Source of the DNA: Streptomyces sp. WMMC500
GTDB taxonomy: Bacteria > Actinomycetota > Actinomycetes > Streptomycetales > Streptomycetaceae
Reading direction: 5' to 3'
DNA: 64,000 bases
Assembly: GCF_027497195.1 (NCBI RefSeq)
Contig: NZ_CP114905.1
Span: forward strand, 1,116,001-1,180,000
Each line of letters begins with the position of its first letter. The first letter of the stretch is position 1. Shown here one piece after another: positions 10,345 through 19,112 of this stretch. Below the pieces are notes generated by a model. The model saw only the letters and a list, made by a program, of their open reading frames with translations, was not told the origin of the DNA and made no database searches. Position numbers and translations under genes: made by a program.

Positions 10345-12684
10345 ATGTCCTCCTTCGTCAGCAGGCGCCGGCTGCTGCAGGCCGCCGGCGCCGCGGCCGT
10401 CACCTCCGCCGCCGGCGCCGCCCTCGGCGGCTCGCCCGCCCGGGCGGCGACGGCCGCGGCCCGGGACGACATCGGGGTCTCCGCGTACCCCTTCGACTTC
10501 GGACAGGTGCGGCTGACCGCGAGCCGGTGGCTGGACAACCAGAACCGCACGCTGACCTACCTGCGGTTCGTCGACGTCGACCGGCTGCTCTACAACTTCC
10601 GGGCCAACCACCGGCTCTCCACCAACGGGGCCGCCGCCAACGGCGGCTGGGACGCGCCGACGTTCCCGTTCCGCACCCACATGCAGGGGCACTTCCTCAC
10701 GGCCTGGGCGCAGGCGTACGCCGTGACCGGGGACACGACCTGCCGGGACAAGGCGGAGCACATGGTCGCGGGGCTGGCCGCGTGCCAGGCCAACAACGGC
10801 GCGGCCGGGTTCACCACCGGGTACCTGTGCGGCTTCCCCGAGTCCGACTTCACCGCGCTGGAGGACCGGACCCTGACCAACGGCAACGTGCCGTACTACG
10901 TGATCCACAAGACCCTGGCCGGGCTGCTGGACGTCTGGCGTCTCCTGGGCAGTACGCGGGCCCGCGATGTGCTGCTGAACCTCGCGGGATGGGTCGACTG
11001 GCGCACCGGCCGGCTGAGCCTGCAGCAGATGCAGGCCATGCTGGGAACCGAGTTCGGCGGCATGAACGCGGTGCTGACCGACCTCCACCGGCAGACGGGC
11101 GACGCGCGGTGGCTGACCGCCGCCCGGCGGTTCGACCACGCCGCGGTGTTCGACCCGCTGGCCGCCAACCAGGACCGGCTCAACGGGCTGCACGCCAACA
11201 CCCAGGTCCCCAAGTGGATCGGCGCCGCCCGGGAGTACAAGGCCACCGGCACCACCCGCTACCGGGACATCGCCGCCAACGCCTGGAACATCTGCGTCGG
11301 CGCGCACACCTACGTCATCGGCGGCAACAGCCAGGCGGAGCACTTCCGCCCGCCCCACGCCATCGCGGGCCACCTCGCCGAGGACACCTGCGAGAGCTGC
11401 AACACGTACAACATGCTCGTGCTCACCCGGGAGCTGTTCACGCTGGACCCCGGCCGGGCCGAGTTGTTCGACTACTACGAACGGGCCTGGCTGAACCAGA
11501 TGATCGGCCAGCAGAACCCGGCCGACGGCCACGGCCACGTCACCTACTTCACCCCGCTCAACCCCGGCGGCCGGCGCGGCGTCGGCCCGGCGTGGGGCGG
11601 CGGCACCTGGAGCACCGACTACCAGAGCTTCTGGTGCTGCCAGGGCACGGGCCTGGAGACGCACACCAGGCTGATGGACTCCGTCTACTTCCACAGCGAC
11701 ACCACGCTGATCGTGAACCTGTTCGTGCCCTCGGTGCTCGACTGGTCGCAGCGCGGGATCACCGTCACCCAGACCACGTCGTACCCCGTCGGCGACACCA
11801 CCACCCTGCGGGTCACCGGCGACGCCGGCGGGACCTGGACGATGCGCGTCCGCATCCCCGCCTGGACCACGGGGGCCACCGTCAGCGTCAACGGCGCGGT
11901 GCAGGACATCGCCACCGCGCCCGGCAGCTACGCCGCCCTGACCCGCTCCTGGACCTCCGGCGACACCGTCACCGTCCGCCTGCCCATGCGGGTCGTCATG
12001 CGGCCGGCCAACGACGACGCGGACGTCGCCGCCGTCACCTACGGCCCGGTGGTGCTGTCCGGCGACTACGGAAACAGCTCGCTCGGCTCCCTCCCGTCGC
12101 TGGACACGTCCTCGATCACCAGGACCGGCGGCGACTCGCTCGCCTTCACCGCCACGGCCGACGGTTCCGCCGTCGACCTGGGTCCCTTCTACGACGCACA
12201 CGGCCACAACTACACCGTCTACTGGAACACCGACGGCCGGGGCGGCGAAGCCACCGTCCGGCTGGTCAACGCCGCCAGCGGCCTCGTCCTCGGCATCCAG
12301 GACATGTCCACCGCCGACGGCGGCCTCGCCCTGCAGTGGCACGACTCGGGCACGGCGGACCACGACTGGGAGATGGTCCCCGACGGCGCGGCGGTCCGCT
12401 TCCGCAACGCCCACAGCGGCAAGGTGCTCGGCGTCCGGGACATGTCCACGGCGGACGGCGCGGCCGTCCTGCAGTGGGCGGACAACGGGACCGCCGACCA
12501 CCGGTGGACGATGGCCGACCAGGGGGACGGCACGTACGAGATCCGCAACGAGCACAGCGGAAAGCTGCTCGGCATCCAGGGCAACTCCACCGCCGCCGGC
12601 GCGTTCGCCGTCCAGGACGCGGACGACGGCACGGCCGACAACAGGTGGCGCGTCGTAAGCAACGACCAGCGAACCGGTCGGTAG
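10345..12684 (+). CDS. Secreted GH127 beta-L-arabinofuranosidase with C-terminal ricin-type lectin domain
   Basis: The 779-residue protein begins with a Tat signal (SRRRLLQAAGAA) cleaved near ARA. The catalytic part matches the GH127/DUF1680 family. Glu350 and Cys352 in CESCNTYNM, with Cys431-Cys432 in FWCCQGTG, correspond to the Glu/Cys zinc-site residues described for the Bifidobacterium enzyme HypBA1. The last ~145 residues (from about 635) are a beta-trefoil with three repeats ending in W-like motifs such as LQWHDSGTADHDW, giving polysaccharide binding. It should release L-arabinose from plant arabinans or hydroxyproline-linked arabinosides outside the cell. It is monocistronic behind a CebR-like operator. 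Confidence 0.93.
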   Translation: MSSFVSRRRLLQAAGAAAVTSAAGAALGGSPARAATAAARDDIGVSAYPFDFGQVRLTASRWLDNQNRTLTYLRFVDVDRLLYNFRANHRLSTNGAAANGGWDAPTFPFRTHMQGHFLTAWAQAYAVTGDTTCRDKAEHMVAGLAACQANNGAAGFTTGYLCGFPESDFTALEDRTLTNGNVPYYVIHKTLAGLLDVWRLLGSTRARDVLLNLAGWVDWRTGRLSLQQMQAMLGTEFGGMNAVLTDLHRQTGDARWLTAARRFDHAAVFDPLAANQDRLNGLHANTQVPKWIGAAREYKATGTTRYRDIAANAWNICVGAHTYVIGGNSQAEHFRPPHAIAGHLAEDTCESCNTYNMLVLTRELFTLDPGRAELFDYYERAWLNQMIGQQNPADGHGHVTYFTPLNPGGRRGVGPAWGGGTWSTDYQSFWCCQGTGLETHTRLMDSVYFHSDTTLIVNLFVPSVLDWSQRGITVTQTTSYPVGDTTTLRVTGDAGGTWTMRVRIPAWTTGATVSVNGAVQDIATAPGSYAALTRSWTSGDTVTVRLPMRVVMRPANDDADVAAVTYGPVVLSGDYGNSSLGSLPSLDTSSITRTGGDSLAFTATADGSAVDLGPFYDAHGHNYTVYWNTDGRGGEATVRLVNAASGLVLGIQDMSTADGGLALQWHDSGTADHDWEMVPDGAAVRFRNAHSGKVLGVRDMSTADGAAVLQWADNGTADHRWTMADQGDGTYEIRNEHSGKLLGIQGNSTAAGAFAVQDADDGTADNRWRVVSNDQRTGR

Positions 12685-12695
12685 TCGTCGCCCGA

Positions 12696-13511
12696 TCAGT
12701 GCGCTTGCGCGGACATCCCCCGAAGGCCGGCCGGCGTGGTCTCCCCGCTGCGTTTGGCCGCCTGGATCTGCTCGTACACGTGGGTACGCAGCCGGGTGAA
12801 CTCGGTGTCCGCGCGGGTGTGCAGTTGGTCGCGTTCGCCGGGCAGCCCGATCGGCAGTTGTTCCCGCACCACCGTCGGAGAGGAGGAGAGGATCAGCACC
12901 CGCTGGCCGAGGTACACCGCCTCGTCGATGTCGTGAGTGATGAAGAGGATCGTCACCCCGAGCTTGTGCCAGAGGTCGCGGATGAGGTCTTCCAGCTCGG
13001 CGCGGGTCTGCGCGTCGACGGCGGCGAACGGCTCGTCCATCAGCAGCACCCGCGGCTGGTAGGCGATCGCCCGGGCTATCGCGACCCGTTGCTGCATACC
13101 GCCGGACAACTGCCACGGATACGCCTTGTCCACATCGGGCAGTCCGACGGCGGCCAGCGACTCGCGGACCAGCTCCCGCCGGCGCGCCTTGGGCACCTTC
13201 GTGTGGCGCAGGGGGAGGTCGACGTTGTCGTACGCGCTCATCCAGGGCAGCAGACTGCGGCCGTACTCCTGGAAGACCACGGCCACGCCCGGCGGGGGTC
13301 CTGTCACCGGCCGGCCGTCGAGCAGAACCTCGCCCGCGGTCGGCGGCAGCAGCCCGGCCACGCACTTGAGCATGGTCGTCTTGCCGCAGCCGGAAGGTCC
13401 GACCAGACAGGCGAACTCGCCTTCGCCGAGGGTGAAGGTGAGGTCGCGTACGGCCTCCACTCGCCGGCCCTGGCCCTCGTAGACCTTCTTCAGGCCGTGC
13501 ACCTCAAGCAT
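12696..13511 (-). CDS. ABC transporter ATPase, NrtD/SsuB/TauB type
   Basis: The 271-residue ATPase shows Walker A GPSGCGKTT (about residue 39), the signature LSGGMQQR, Walker B VLLMDEPF and the switch His in FITHD. It ends 11 bases from the convergent GH127 gene. It is the last gene of a four-gene operon ordered binding protein, permease, permease, ATPase. The set resembles nitrate, sulfonate and taurine importers. Its shared control region with pcaIJ suggests that the cargo is an aromatic acid, which is inference. Confidence 0.93.
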   Translation of the reverse strand: MLEVHGLKKVYEGQGRRVEAVRDLTFTLGEGEFACLVGPSGCGKTTMLKCVAGLLPPTAGEVLLDGRPVTGPPPGVAVVFQEYGRSLLPWMSAYDNVDLPLRHTKVPKARRRELVRESLAAVGLPDVDKAYPWQLSGGMQQRVAIARAIAYQPRVLLMDEPFAAVDAQTRAELEDLIRDLWHKLGVTILFITHDIDEAVYLGQRVLILSSSPTVVREQLPIGLPGERDQLHTRADTEFTRLRTHVYEQIQAAKRSGETTPAGLRGMSAQAH

Positions 13512-13556
13512 CTGTGTCCCTTCCGGGTACGGCCGCCGGGCGGGCGGCTTCGAAGG

Positions 13557-14333
13557 TCATGCCGAGCGCTGTGCCCTGCGCAGGCCGTGATACCAGGCCA
13601 GGGCGCGGCGTTCGGCGAGGCGGAAGACGATCGACAGGACGACACCGAGCAGGCCGAGCACGATGATGCCGCTCCACATCTCGGGTATGGCGAAGCTCCT
13701 CTGGAACTGCACGATGCTGAAGCCGAGGCCGTTGCTGGCGGCGAACATCTCGCTGATGACCATGAGGATGATGGCGATCGACAGTGCCTGGCGCATCCCC
13801 GCGAAGATCTGCGGGCTCGCGGAGCGCAGCACCAGATGGCGGAGGCGCGCCGGGCCCGTGATGCCGTAGGACCGGGTCGCCTCGTCGGTGACGCTGTCGA
13901 CGGCGCGCACGCCCTCGACCGTGTTGAGCAGGATCGGCCAGACACTCCCGGAGACGATGACGGCGATCTTCATCCCGTCGCCGATGCCGGCGAACAGCAT
14001 GATCACCGGGACCATGACCGGCGGCGGGATCGCGCGCAGAAACTCCAGCGTCGGCTCGGCCAGCGCCCGAAGCCCCGGTCGGGAGCCGATGAGGAGCCCG
14101 GTGGAGATGCCGAGCAGGCAGGCGGCCAGATAGCCGGCGGTCAGCCGGAGGACACTGGGCAGGACATCGTCCCCCAGCCGCGCGCCCGTCCACTCGTCGC
14201 CGAACGCCGTCAGGATCTGTTCCAGGGGTGGGAAGTACGGGCTCTGGCTCCCGGAGCTGGCGATCCACCAGACGGTGACGAGCACCGCCGGAAGGCCGAG
14301 AAGGAAGGCCGTCTGCCGGATCAGGCGGGTCAT
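13557..14333 (-). CDS. ABC transporter permease, SsuC/TauC type
   Basis: This 258-residue membrane protein has about six helices and the BPD-transporter coupling segment DEATRSYGITGPARLRHLVL. It starts at ATG 14333, which overlaps the stop of the upstream permease gene (ATGA). The preceding in-frame extension would run through that gene and is rejected. Confidence 0.93.
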   Translation of the reverse strand: MTRLIRQTAFLLGLPAVLVTVWWIASSGSQSPYFPPLEQILTAFGDEWTGARLGDDVLPSVLRLTAGYLAACLLGISTGLLIGSRPGLRALAEPTLEFLRAIPPPVMVPVIMLFAGIGDGMKIAVIVSGSVWPILLNTVEGVRAVDSVTDEATRSYGITGPARLRHLVLRSASPQIFAGMRQALSIAIILMVISEMFAASNGLGFSIVQFQRSFAIPEMWSGIIVLGLLGVVLSIVFRLAERRALAWYHGLRRAQRSA

Positions 14334-15178
14334 GCCACTACCTCCCCGCGGACGGACTGGTGCCAGGCCAGCACGCGGCGTTCGACCGCCCGCGCGCCGA
14401 CGTTGATGGTCACGCCCAGCAGACCGGTGACGACCACCAGGGCGTAGATGTCCGGCACTGCCTGGGAGGTCTGCGCCACCGCGATCCGGGCGCCCAGGCC
14501 GGGCGAACCGATGATCAGCTCGGCGGTGATCGACAGGGCCAGGGCCACGGCGGCGGCCAGCCGGACGCCGGTCATGACGTACGGCAGCGCCGTCGGCCAC
14601 ATGACGTACCGCACCCGGGCCCAGCGGCCCAGACCGTAGGACCGCGCGGTCTCGTCCGCCACCGGGTCCACGTCCTGCACCCCGTAGAGCACCTGGATGA
14701 GGACCTGCCAGAAGGCCGCGTACACCACCAGCAGCAGGGTGGAGCGGAGGTCCGTTCCGTAGAGCAGCACGGCAAGGGGGATCAGTGCCACCGAAGGGAT
14801 CGGTCTCAGGAACTCGATCGTCGACGCCGTGGCTTCCCGGGCCCAGGGGACGACCGAGATGAGGACGCCGATGACGACGGCGGCGCAGACGGCGATCAGC
14901 AGGCCCGTGATCCAACTGGTCAGCGTGTCTCCGACCGCGGTCCAGAACTCCGCTTCCGTGGCCTCGTCGGCGAGCGCGGAGGCGATGCGGCTGGTCGGCG
15001 GGAGATGGTCTGCGGACACCAGACCGGCTCTGGGCAGGATCTCCAGGGCGGTGAAGAAGCCGGCGAGACCGGCCGTGCCGAGCTGCCAGGTGGACCGCCG
15101 CCGGCCGGCGGCGGGGCGGGCACCGGTGCCGGGGCCGGCCTTCGGATCAGCGGCACCGGTGTCGGTCGTTGCCGTCAT
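14330..15178 (-). CDS. ABC transporter permease, SsuC/TauC type (second copy)
   Basis: This 282-residue protein has a proline- and glycine-rich cytoplasmic tail of about 30 residues, then about six membrane helices and the coupling loop DETARSYGLGRWARVRYVMW. It overlaps both neighbours by 4 bases (ATGA), so translation of the operon is tightly coupled. Two different permeases imply a heterodimeric pore, whereas many family members use one permease twice. Confidence 0.93.
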   Translation of the reverse strand: MTATTDTGAADPKAGPGTGARPAAGRRRSTWQLGTAGLAGFFTALEILPRAGLVSADHLPPTSRIASALADEATEAEFWTAVGDTLTSWITGLLIAVCAAVVIGVLISVVPWAREATASTIEFLRPIPSVALIPLAVLLYGTDLRSTLLLVVYAAFWQVLIQVLYGVQDVDPVADETARSYGLGRWARVRYVMWPTALPYVMTGVRLAAAVALALSITAELIIGSPGLGARIAVAQTSQAVPDIYALVVVTGLLGVTINVGARAVERRVLAWHQSVRGEVVA

Positions 15179-16128
15179 GGCACCAGCTTGCCCATGTCGG
15201 GGGCCTCCGTCAGGACGCCGTCCGCCACTCCGAGCTCGGCGAGGCGCTCAAGGGAAGCCTTGTCGGGTTCTGCGGGCCACTTGGGCAGGATCATCCCGTC
15301 CAGGATCTTGCCGTCGATCTCGGTGTACGTGGTGAGGATCTGGCGGACCTCGTCGGGGTGGGCGTCGGCGTAGGCGAGCGATTCCTTCATGGCCGCGGTG
15401 AACTCGGCCACCAGTTCCGGGTTCTCCTCGGCCAGCTTCTGTGAGGTGAAGTACATGGCCACGGTCAGATCGGGGGCGACGTCGACATAGTTGGACGCGA
15501 TGACCCGGCCGCCCTCGGCCTTGATCGCCGCCTGTGCGGGTTCGACGACCCAGGCCGCGTCGACGTCCCCGTTGGCGAGCGCGGCGGGCATCTGCGGGAA
15601 ACCGATCTCGGTGAACTCGACGCCCTCCGGGTCGCCGCCGGCCTTGCGGACTGATTCGCGCACCGACGTGTCGCCGATGTTCTTCAGGGTGTTGACGGCG
15701 ACCTTCTTGCCGGCCAGGTCCCCGGCCGACCGGATCGGGCTGTCCTCGGACACCATGATGGCGCCGAAGTCCTCGCCCTGCTTGCCGGTCGAGGCGACTC
15801 CGTTGACCACGCCCTGAACCGGGATGTTCTGGTTCTGCGCGACCATCAGCGAGGTGGTGTTGCTGAAGCCGAACTGGAACTGGCCGCTGACGACACCGGG
15901 AACGATCGCCGCACCGCCCTGGCCGGCCTCCAGGGTCAGTTCGATACCGCGGCTCTTGAAGAACCCCTTCTTCTCGCCCAGGTAGATCGGTGCGACGTCG
16001 ACGATCGGAATGACGCCCACCTTGACGCCGGTGGTCCCGTCTTCGGATCCCTCGTCTGCCGAGGAACCGCAGGCCGCGGCAGCCACGAGAGTCGCGGCTA
16101 CCGCGAGGCCGGTGACGAAGCGACGCAT
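15175..16128 (-). CDS. Substrate-binding lipoprotein of the NrtA/SsuA/TauA family
   Basis: The 317-residue protein starts with a signal ending in the lipobox VAAAAC, then a type II binding-protein fold (VGVIPIVDVAPIYLGEKKGF at the start of lobe 1). ATG 16128 follows GGGAGGATTC; longer in-frame starts would run into the operator and promoter. It is the first gene of the transporter operon. It diverges from pcaIJ across a 251-base region with mirrored promoters and matching operators. Import of 4-hydroxybenzoate, protocatechuate or a related aromatic carboxylate is the simplest reading, but it is not proven by sequence. Confidence 0.93.
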   Translation of the reverse strand: MRRFVTGLAVAATLVAAAACGSSADEGSEDGTTGVKVGVIPIVDVAPIYLGEKKGFFKSRGIELTLEAGQGGAAIVPGVVSGQFQFGFSNTTSLMVAQNQNIPVQGVVNGVASTGKQGEDFGAIMVSEDSPIRSAGDLAGKKVAVNTLKNIGDTSVRESVRKAGGDPEGVEFTEIGFPQMPAALANGDVDAAWVVEPAQAAIKAEGGRVIASNYVDVAPDLTVAMYFTSQKLAEENPELVAEFTAAMKESLAYADAHPDEVRQILTTYTEIDGKILDGMILPKWPAEPDKASLERLAELGVADGVLTEAPDMGKLVP

Positions 16129-16176
16129 GAATCCTCCCGGAGGGATACCTCGCCCAACAACAATGCTCACGTGGTT

Positions 16177-16199
16177 GTGCACTATACGTACGAGAGTTC
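16177..16199. promoter_or_regulatory. Operator on the transporter side of the pca control region
   Basis: A 23-base element from GTGC to GAGTTC with core ATACGTACGA. Its reverse complement matches 16344-16366 at 21 of 23 positions. It lies directly downstream of the predicted minus-strand transcription start. The most likely binder is the adjacent IclR regulator. Confidence 0.7.
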
Positions 16200-16207
16200 T
16201 CATGCAG

Positions 16208-16236
16208 AACGTAGAGCGCCGCCAGGCTCCGGTCAA
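16208..16236 (-). promoter_or_regulatory. Promoter for the aromatic-acid-type ABC transporter
   Basis: On the minus strand, -35 TTGACC (16231-16236) and -10 TACGTT (16208-16213) are separated by 17 bases. The operator at 16177-16199 follows immediately. Confidence 0.6.
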
Positions 16237-16302
16237 CAGGCGACACAGGAGGCGTTACTCCTCACTCACTCCGGCCAGCCCACTCCGTTCTCGCGCACAG
16301 GT

Positions 16303-16332
16303 TTGACGGGTGGCTGATCAGCCGCATAACCT
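16303..16332 (+). promoter_or_regulatory. Promoter for pcaIJ-iclR
   Basis: -35 TTGACG (16303-16308) and -10 TAACCT (16327-16332) are separated by 18 bases. The operator at 16344-16366 starts about 5 bases after the expected transcription start. Confidence 0.6.
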
Positions 16333-16343
16333 GTGCAAGTAGC

Positions 16344-16366
16344 GAACTTTCGTACGTATAGCGCAC
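16344..16366. promoter_or_regulatory. Operator on the pcaI side of the control region
   Basis: This is the mirror copy of 16177-16199 with two mismatches, with core TCGTACGTATAG. It ends next to the GGGAGG ribosome site of pcaI, so a bound regulator could block transcription. Confidence 0.7.
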
Positions 16367-16379
16367 GGGAGGTGGACGG

Positions 16380-17210
16380 ATGGCGGTGATCACCGCTCTC
16401 GGAGACGCGGTGAGGACACTTGTCCACGACGGCGACACCGTGGCGCTGGAAGGGTTCACTCACCTGATCCCGGTGGCCGCCGGGCAGGAGATCATCCGTC
16501 AGCGGCGGCGCGAGCTCACTCTCGCCCGGATGACGCCGGACATCGTCTACGACCAGATGATCGGGGCCGGATGCGCCCGCAAGCTGGTCTTCTCCTGGGC
16601 GGGCAACCCGGGCGTGGGATCGCTGCACCGGTTCCGTGACGCCGTCCAGAACGCCTGGCCTGCTCCGCTCGAGTTGGAAGAGCACAGTCACGCGGGGATG
16701 GCCAACCGCTACGTCGCCGGGGCCTCGGGGCTGCCGTTCGCCGTGCTGCGCGGCTACGCCGGCACCGACCTCGTCGGCCGGACCTCCACGATCAGACCCA
16801 TCGTCTGCCCGTTCAGCGGTGAGCGGCTGACCGCGGTGGCCGCGCTCAACCCCGACGTGGGCATCGTGCACGCCCAGCACGCCGACCGGCGGGGCAATGT
16901 GCAGTTCTGGGGAATCACGGGGGTGCACAAGGAGGTCGTCCTGGCATCCAGGCGCTCCCTGGTGACCGTGGAGAGGATCGTCGACGAGCTTCGGCCGCGG
17001 CCGGGAGCCGTCGTCCTTCCGCACTGGACCGTGACGATGGTCGCCGAGGTCCCCGGTGGCGCACATCCGTCCTACGCGGACGGCCACAGCGACCGGGACA
17101 ACGCCTACTACCGCGGCTGGGACGACGTCAGCCGCAGCCGTGAGGCGTTCACCGCCTGGCTCGACGACATCGTCCACGCGGACCCTGCGCGGACAGGAGC
17201 CCCGCGATGA
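16380..17210 (+). CDS. pcaI: 3-oxoadipate CoA-transferase, alpha subunit
   Basis: The 276-residue protein is a family I CoA-transferase alpha subunit of the actinomycete type, with the early segment DGDTVALEGFTHLIPVAAGQ. With PcaJ it would move CoA from succinyl-CoA to 3-oxoadipate, the penultimate step of the beta-ketoadipate pathway. ATG 16380 follows GGGAGG. It overlaps the next gene by 4 bases (ATGA). Paralogous CoA-transferases act on other keto acids; the pob/pca genes nearby support the 3-oxoadipate assignment. Confidence 0.85.
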   Translation: MAVITALGDAVRTLVHDGDTVALEGFTHLIPVAAGQEIIRQRRRELTLARMTPDIVYDQMIGAGCARKLVFSWAGNPGVGSLHRFRDAVQNAWPAPLELEEHSHAGMANRYVAGASGLPFAVLRGYAGTDLVGRTSTIRPIVCPFSGERLTAVAALNPDVGIVHAQHADRRGNVQFWGITGVHKEVVLASRRSLVTVERIVDELRPRPGAVVLPHWTVTMVAEVPGGAHPSYADGHSDRDNAYYRGWDDVSRSREAFTAWLDDIVHADPARTGAPR

Positions 17211-18013
17211 CGCTCGATGAGCCCGTGCTCCGCCCCACCGGGGCGGTGGACTGGACGGCCGAGGAGATGATGTCCGTTGCGGCCGCCCGGGAGCTGCCCG
17301 ACGGCGCCCGCTGCTTCGTCGGCATCGGCCGCCCCAGCACTGCCGCCAACCTCGCCCGCGCCCTCCATGCCCCGGGCCTGGTGCTGATCTACGAGTCCGG
17401 AACCATCGGCTCCAAGCCCGCGCGGCTCCCGCTGTCGATCGGCGACGGCATGCTGGCCGAGACCGCCGACGCGGTCGTGTCGGTGCCCGAGATCTTCAAC
17501 TACTGGCTGCAGCCCGGCCGTATCGACATCGGCTTCCTGGGCTGTGCGCAGATCGACCGGTACGGCAACATCAACACCACCGTCATCGGCTCCGACTACG
17601 ACGACCCCACGGTCCGGCTGCCCGGCGCCGGCGGCGCACCGGAGATCGCCGCATCCTGCACGCAGGTGTTCGTCATCGCCGAACACACCCGGCGCACCTT
17701 TGTCGAGCAGGTCGACTTCGTCACCTCCGTCGGTTACGGCCGGACTCCGGAAGACCGGCGACGGCTGGGCCTGAAGGGCCGGGGCCCCACGCTGATCGTC
17801 ACCGACCTGGGCATCCTCCAGCCCGATCCCGACACCTGCGAGCTGACCCTCACCCGTACCCATCCGGGGATCGACGCCGAGCAGGTACGTGCGCAGACCG
17901 GCTGGCCGTTGCGTACCGCCGATCCCGTCAGACCGACCCCCGCCCCCACCATCGAGGAACTGGCCGCACTGCGCGCCCTCACCGGCGGGGCCGGCACCGA
18001 TCCCTCCGCGTGA
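17207..18013 (+). CDS. pcaJ: 3-oxoadipate CoA-transferase, beta subunit
   Basis: The 268-residue beta subunit carries the catalytic glutamate in IYESGTIGS (Glu63), the residue that forms the covalent CoA thioester in this family. It also has the family segment GFLGCAQIDRYGNINTT. It is translationally coupled to pcaI. No thiolase (pcaF) follows; an IclR regulator does, after 169 bases. Confidence 0.87.
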   Translation: MTLDEPVLRPTGAVDWTAEEMMSVAAARELPDGARCFVGIGRPSTAANLARALHAPGLVLIYESGTIGSKPARLPLSIGDGMLAETADAVVSVPEIFNYWLQPGRIDIGFLGCAQIDRYGNINTTVIGSDYDDPTVRLPGAGGAPEIAASCTQVFVIAEHTRRTFVEQVDFVTSVGYGRTPEDRRRLGLKGRGPTLIVTDLGILQPDPDTCELTLTRTHPGIDAEQVRAQTGWPLRTADPVRPTPAPTIEELAALRALTGGAGTDPSA

Positions 18014-18182
18014 GCCCGGCCCGGCCACCGCTGCTCCCCTCGGGCCCGGGGCAACGCCCCCGGCTCACGGCGGCGGGGCCACGCCACGCGCAGGGCCGGC
18101 ACGCTGCGATACATCTCCGGCAGGGGGTGCCGCAACCCCGCCGCTAAGCTGGCGCTTCAGCCACGACAGGGAGGAAGGCCCG

Positions 18183-18995
18183 ATGACGGACCCGGCGCGG
18201 GAACCGCACCACGTCCAGTCGCTGGAACGCGGCCTCGCGGTCATCCGGGCGTTCGACGCCGGGCACCCGCAGATGACCCTGAGCGAGGTGGCCAGGGCCT
18301 GCAACCTCACCCGCGCCGCCGCCCGCCGGTTCCTGCTGACCCTGGTGGACCTCGGCTACGTGCACACCGACGGGCGGCAGTTCCGGCTCAGCCCCCGGGT
18401 GCTGGAACTCGGCTACGCCTTCCTCTCCAGCGTCGCGCTGCCCCAGATCGCAGAGCCCCATCTGGAGCGTCTGGTGGCCGAGGTCCACGAGTCCTCCTCG
18501 ATGTGCGTGCTGGACGGCGAGGACGTCGTCTACATCGCCCGCGTTCCCACCAGCCGGATCATGACCGTGTCGATCACCGTGGGGACGCGGTTTCCGGCGT
18601 ACACGACGTCCGTCGGCCGCGTGCTCCTGGCCGCCCTGCCCGAGAACGAGATCGAGCGTCACCTGACGGAGATCACCCCCCGCAGGCAGACCAGCCGCAC
18701 GATCACCACCTCCGCGGGCCTGCGGGCCGAGTTCACCCGCGTACGGGACCAGGGCTACGCCATCGTCGACCAGGAACTCGAGGAAGGTCTGCGATCGGTC
18801 GCCGCCCCGGTACGCGACCGCAACGGAAAGGTCGTGGCCGCCATCAACATCCCGGTGCACGCCAGCCGGAACTCCGTGGAGTCCATCCGACGGGACCTGG
18901 TCCCTCATCTGCTGGCGACGGCCGCCCGGATCGAAGCGGACCTGCGCGTCGTACCGGCCGACAACCTCCACCGCACCCCCACGTTCACCGGATAG
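18183..18995 (+). CDS. IclR-family regulator, PcaR/PcaU type
   Basis: The 270-residue protein has an N-terminal winged HTH (LSEVARACNLTRAAARRFLL, about residues 35-54) and the IclR effector domain (VGTRFPAYTTSVGRVLLA; SVAAPVRDRNGKVVAAINIP). The start at 18183 has GGGAGGAAGG upstream. Members of this branch sense protocatechuate, 3-oxoadipate or 4-hydroxybenzoate. It is probably cotranscribed with pcaIJ and is the best candidate for the mirrored 23-base operators at 16177 and 16344. Whether it activates or represses cannot be told from sequence. Confidence 0.9.
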   Translation: MTDPAREPHHVQSLERGLAVIRAFDAGHPQMTLSEVARACNLTRAAARRFLLTLVDLGYVHTDGRQFRLSPRVLELGYAFLSSVALPQIAEPHLERLVAEVHESSSMCVLDGEDVVYIARVPTSRIMTVSITVGTRFPAYTTSVGRVLLAALPENEIERHLTEITPRRQTSRTITTSAGLRAEFTRVRDQGYAIVDQELEEGLRSVAAPVRDRNGKVVAAINIPVHASRNSVESIRRDLVPHLLATAARIEADLRVVPADNLHRTPTFTG

Positions 18996-19112
18996 GCTCC
19001 CCGCCGCCTGGCCACGACGCAGGGACGGCCCTCCGGGACCGCCCCCGCCGGTTCGGCAGTCGTCTGCCGCACGGCCTCCGCGGCCGAGCAGCGTGCACGA
19101 GGTGAAGGAAGG

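Noticed and set aside
10327..13365. 1012-codon minus-strand frame over GH127 and the ATPase
   Set aside because: It spans two real genes in the wrong frame and shows no domain.
10527..14447. 1306-codon plus-strand frame
   Set aside because: Runs out of frame through GH127 and antisense through the transporter operon; an artefact of stop-poor high-GC DNA.
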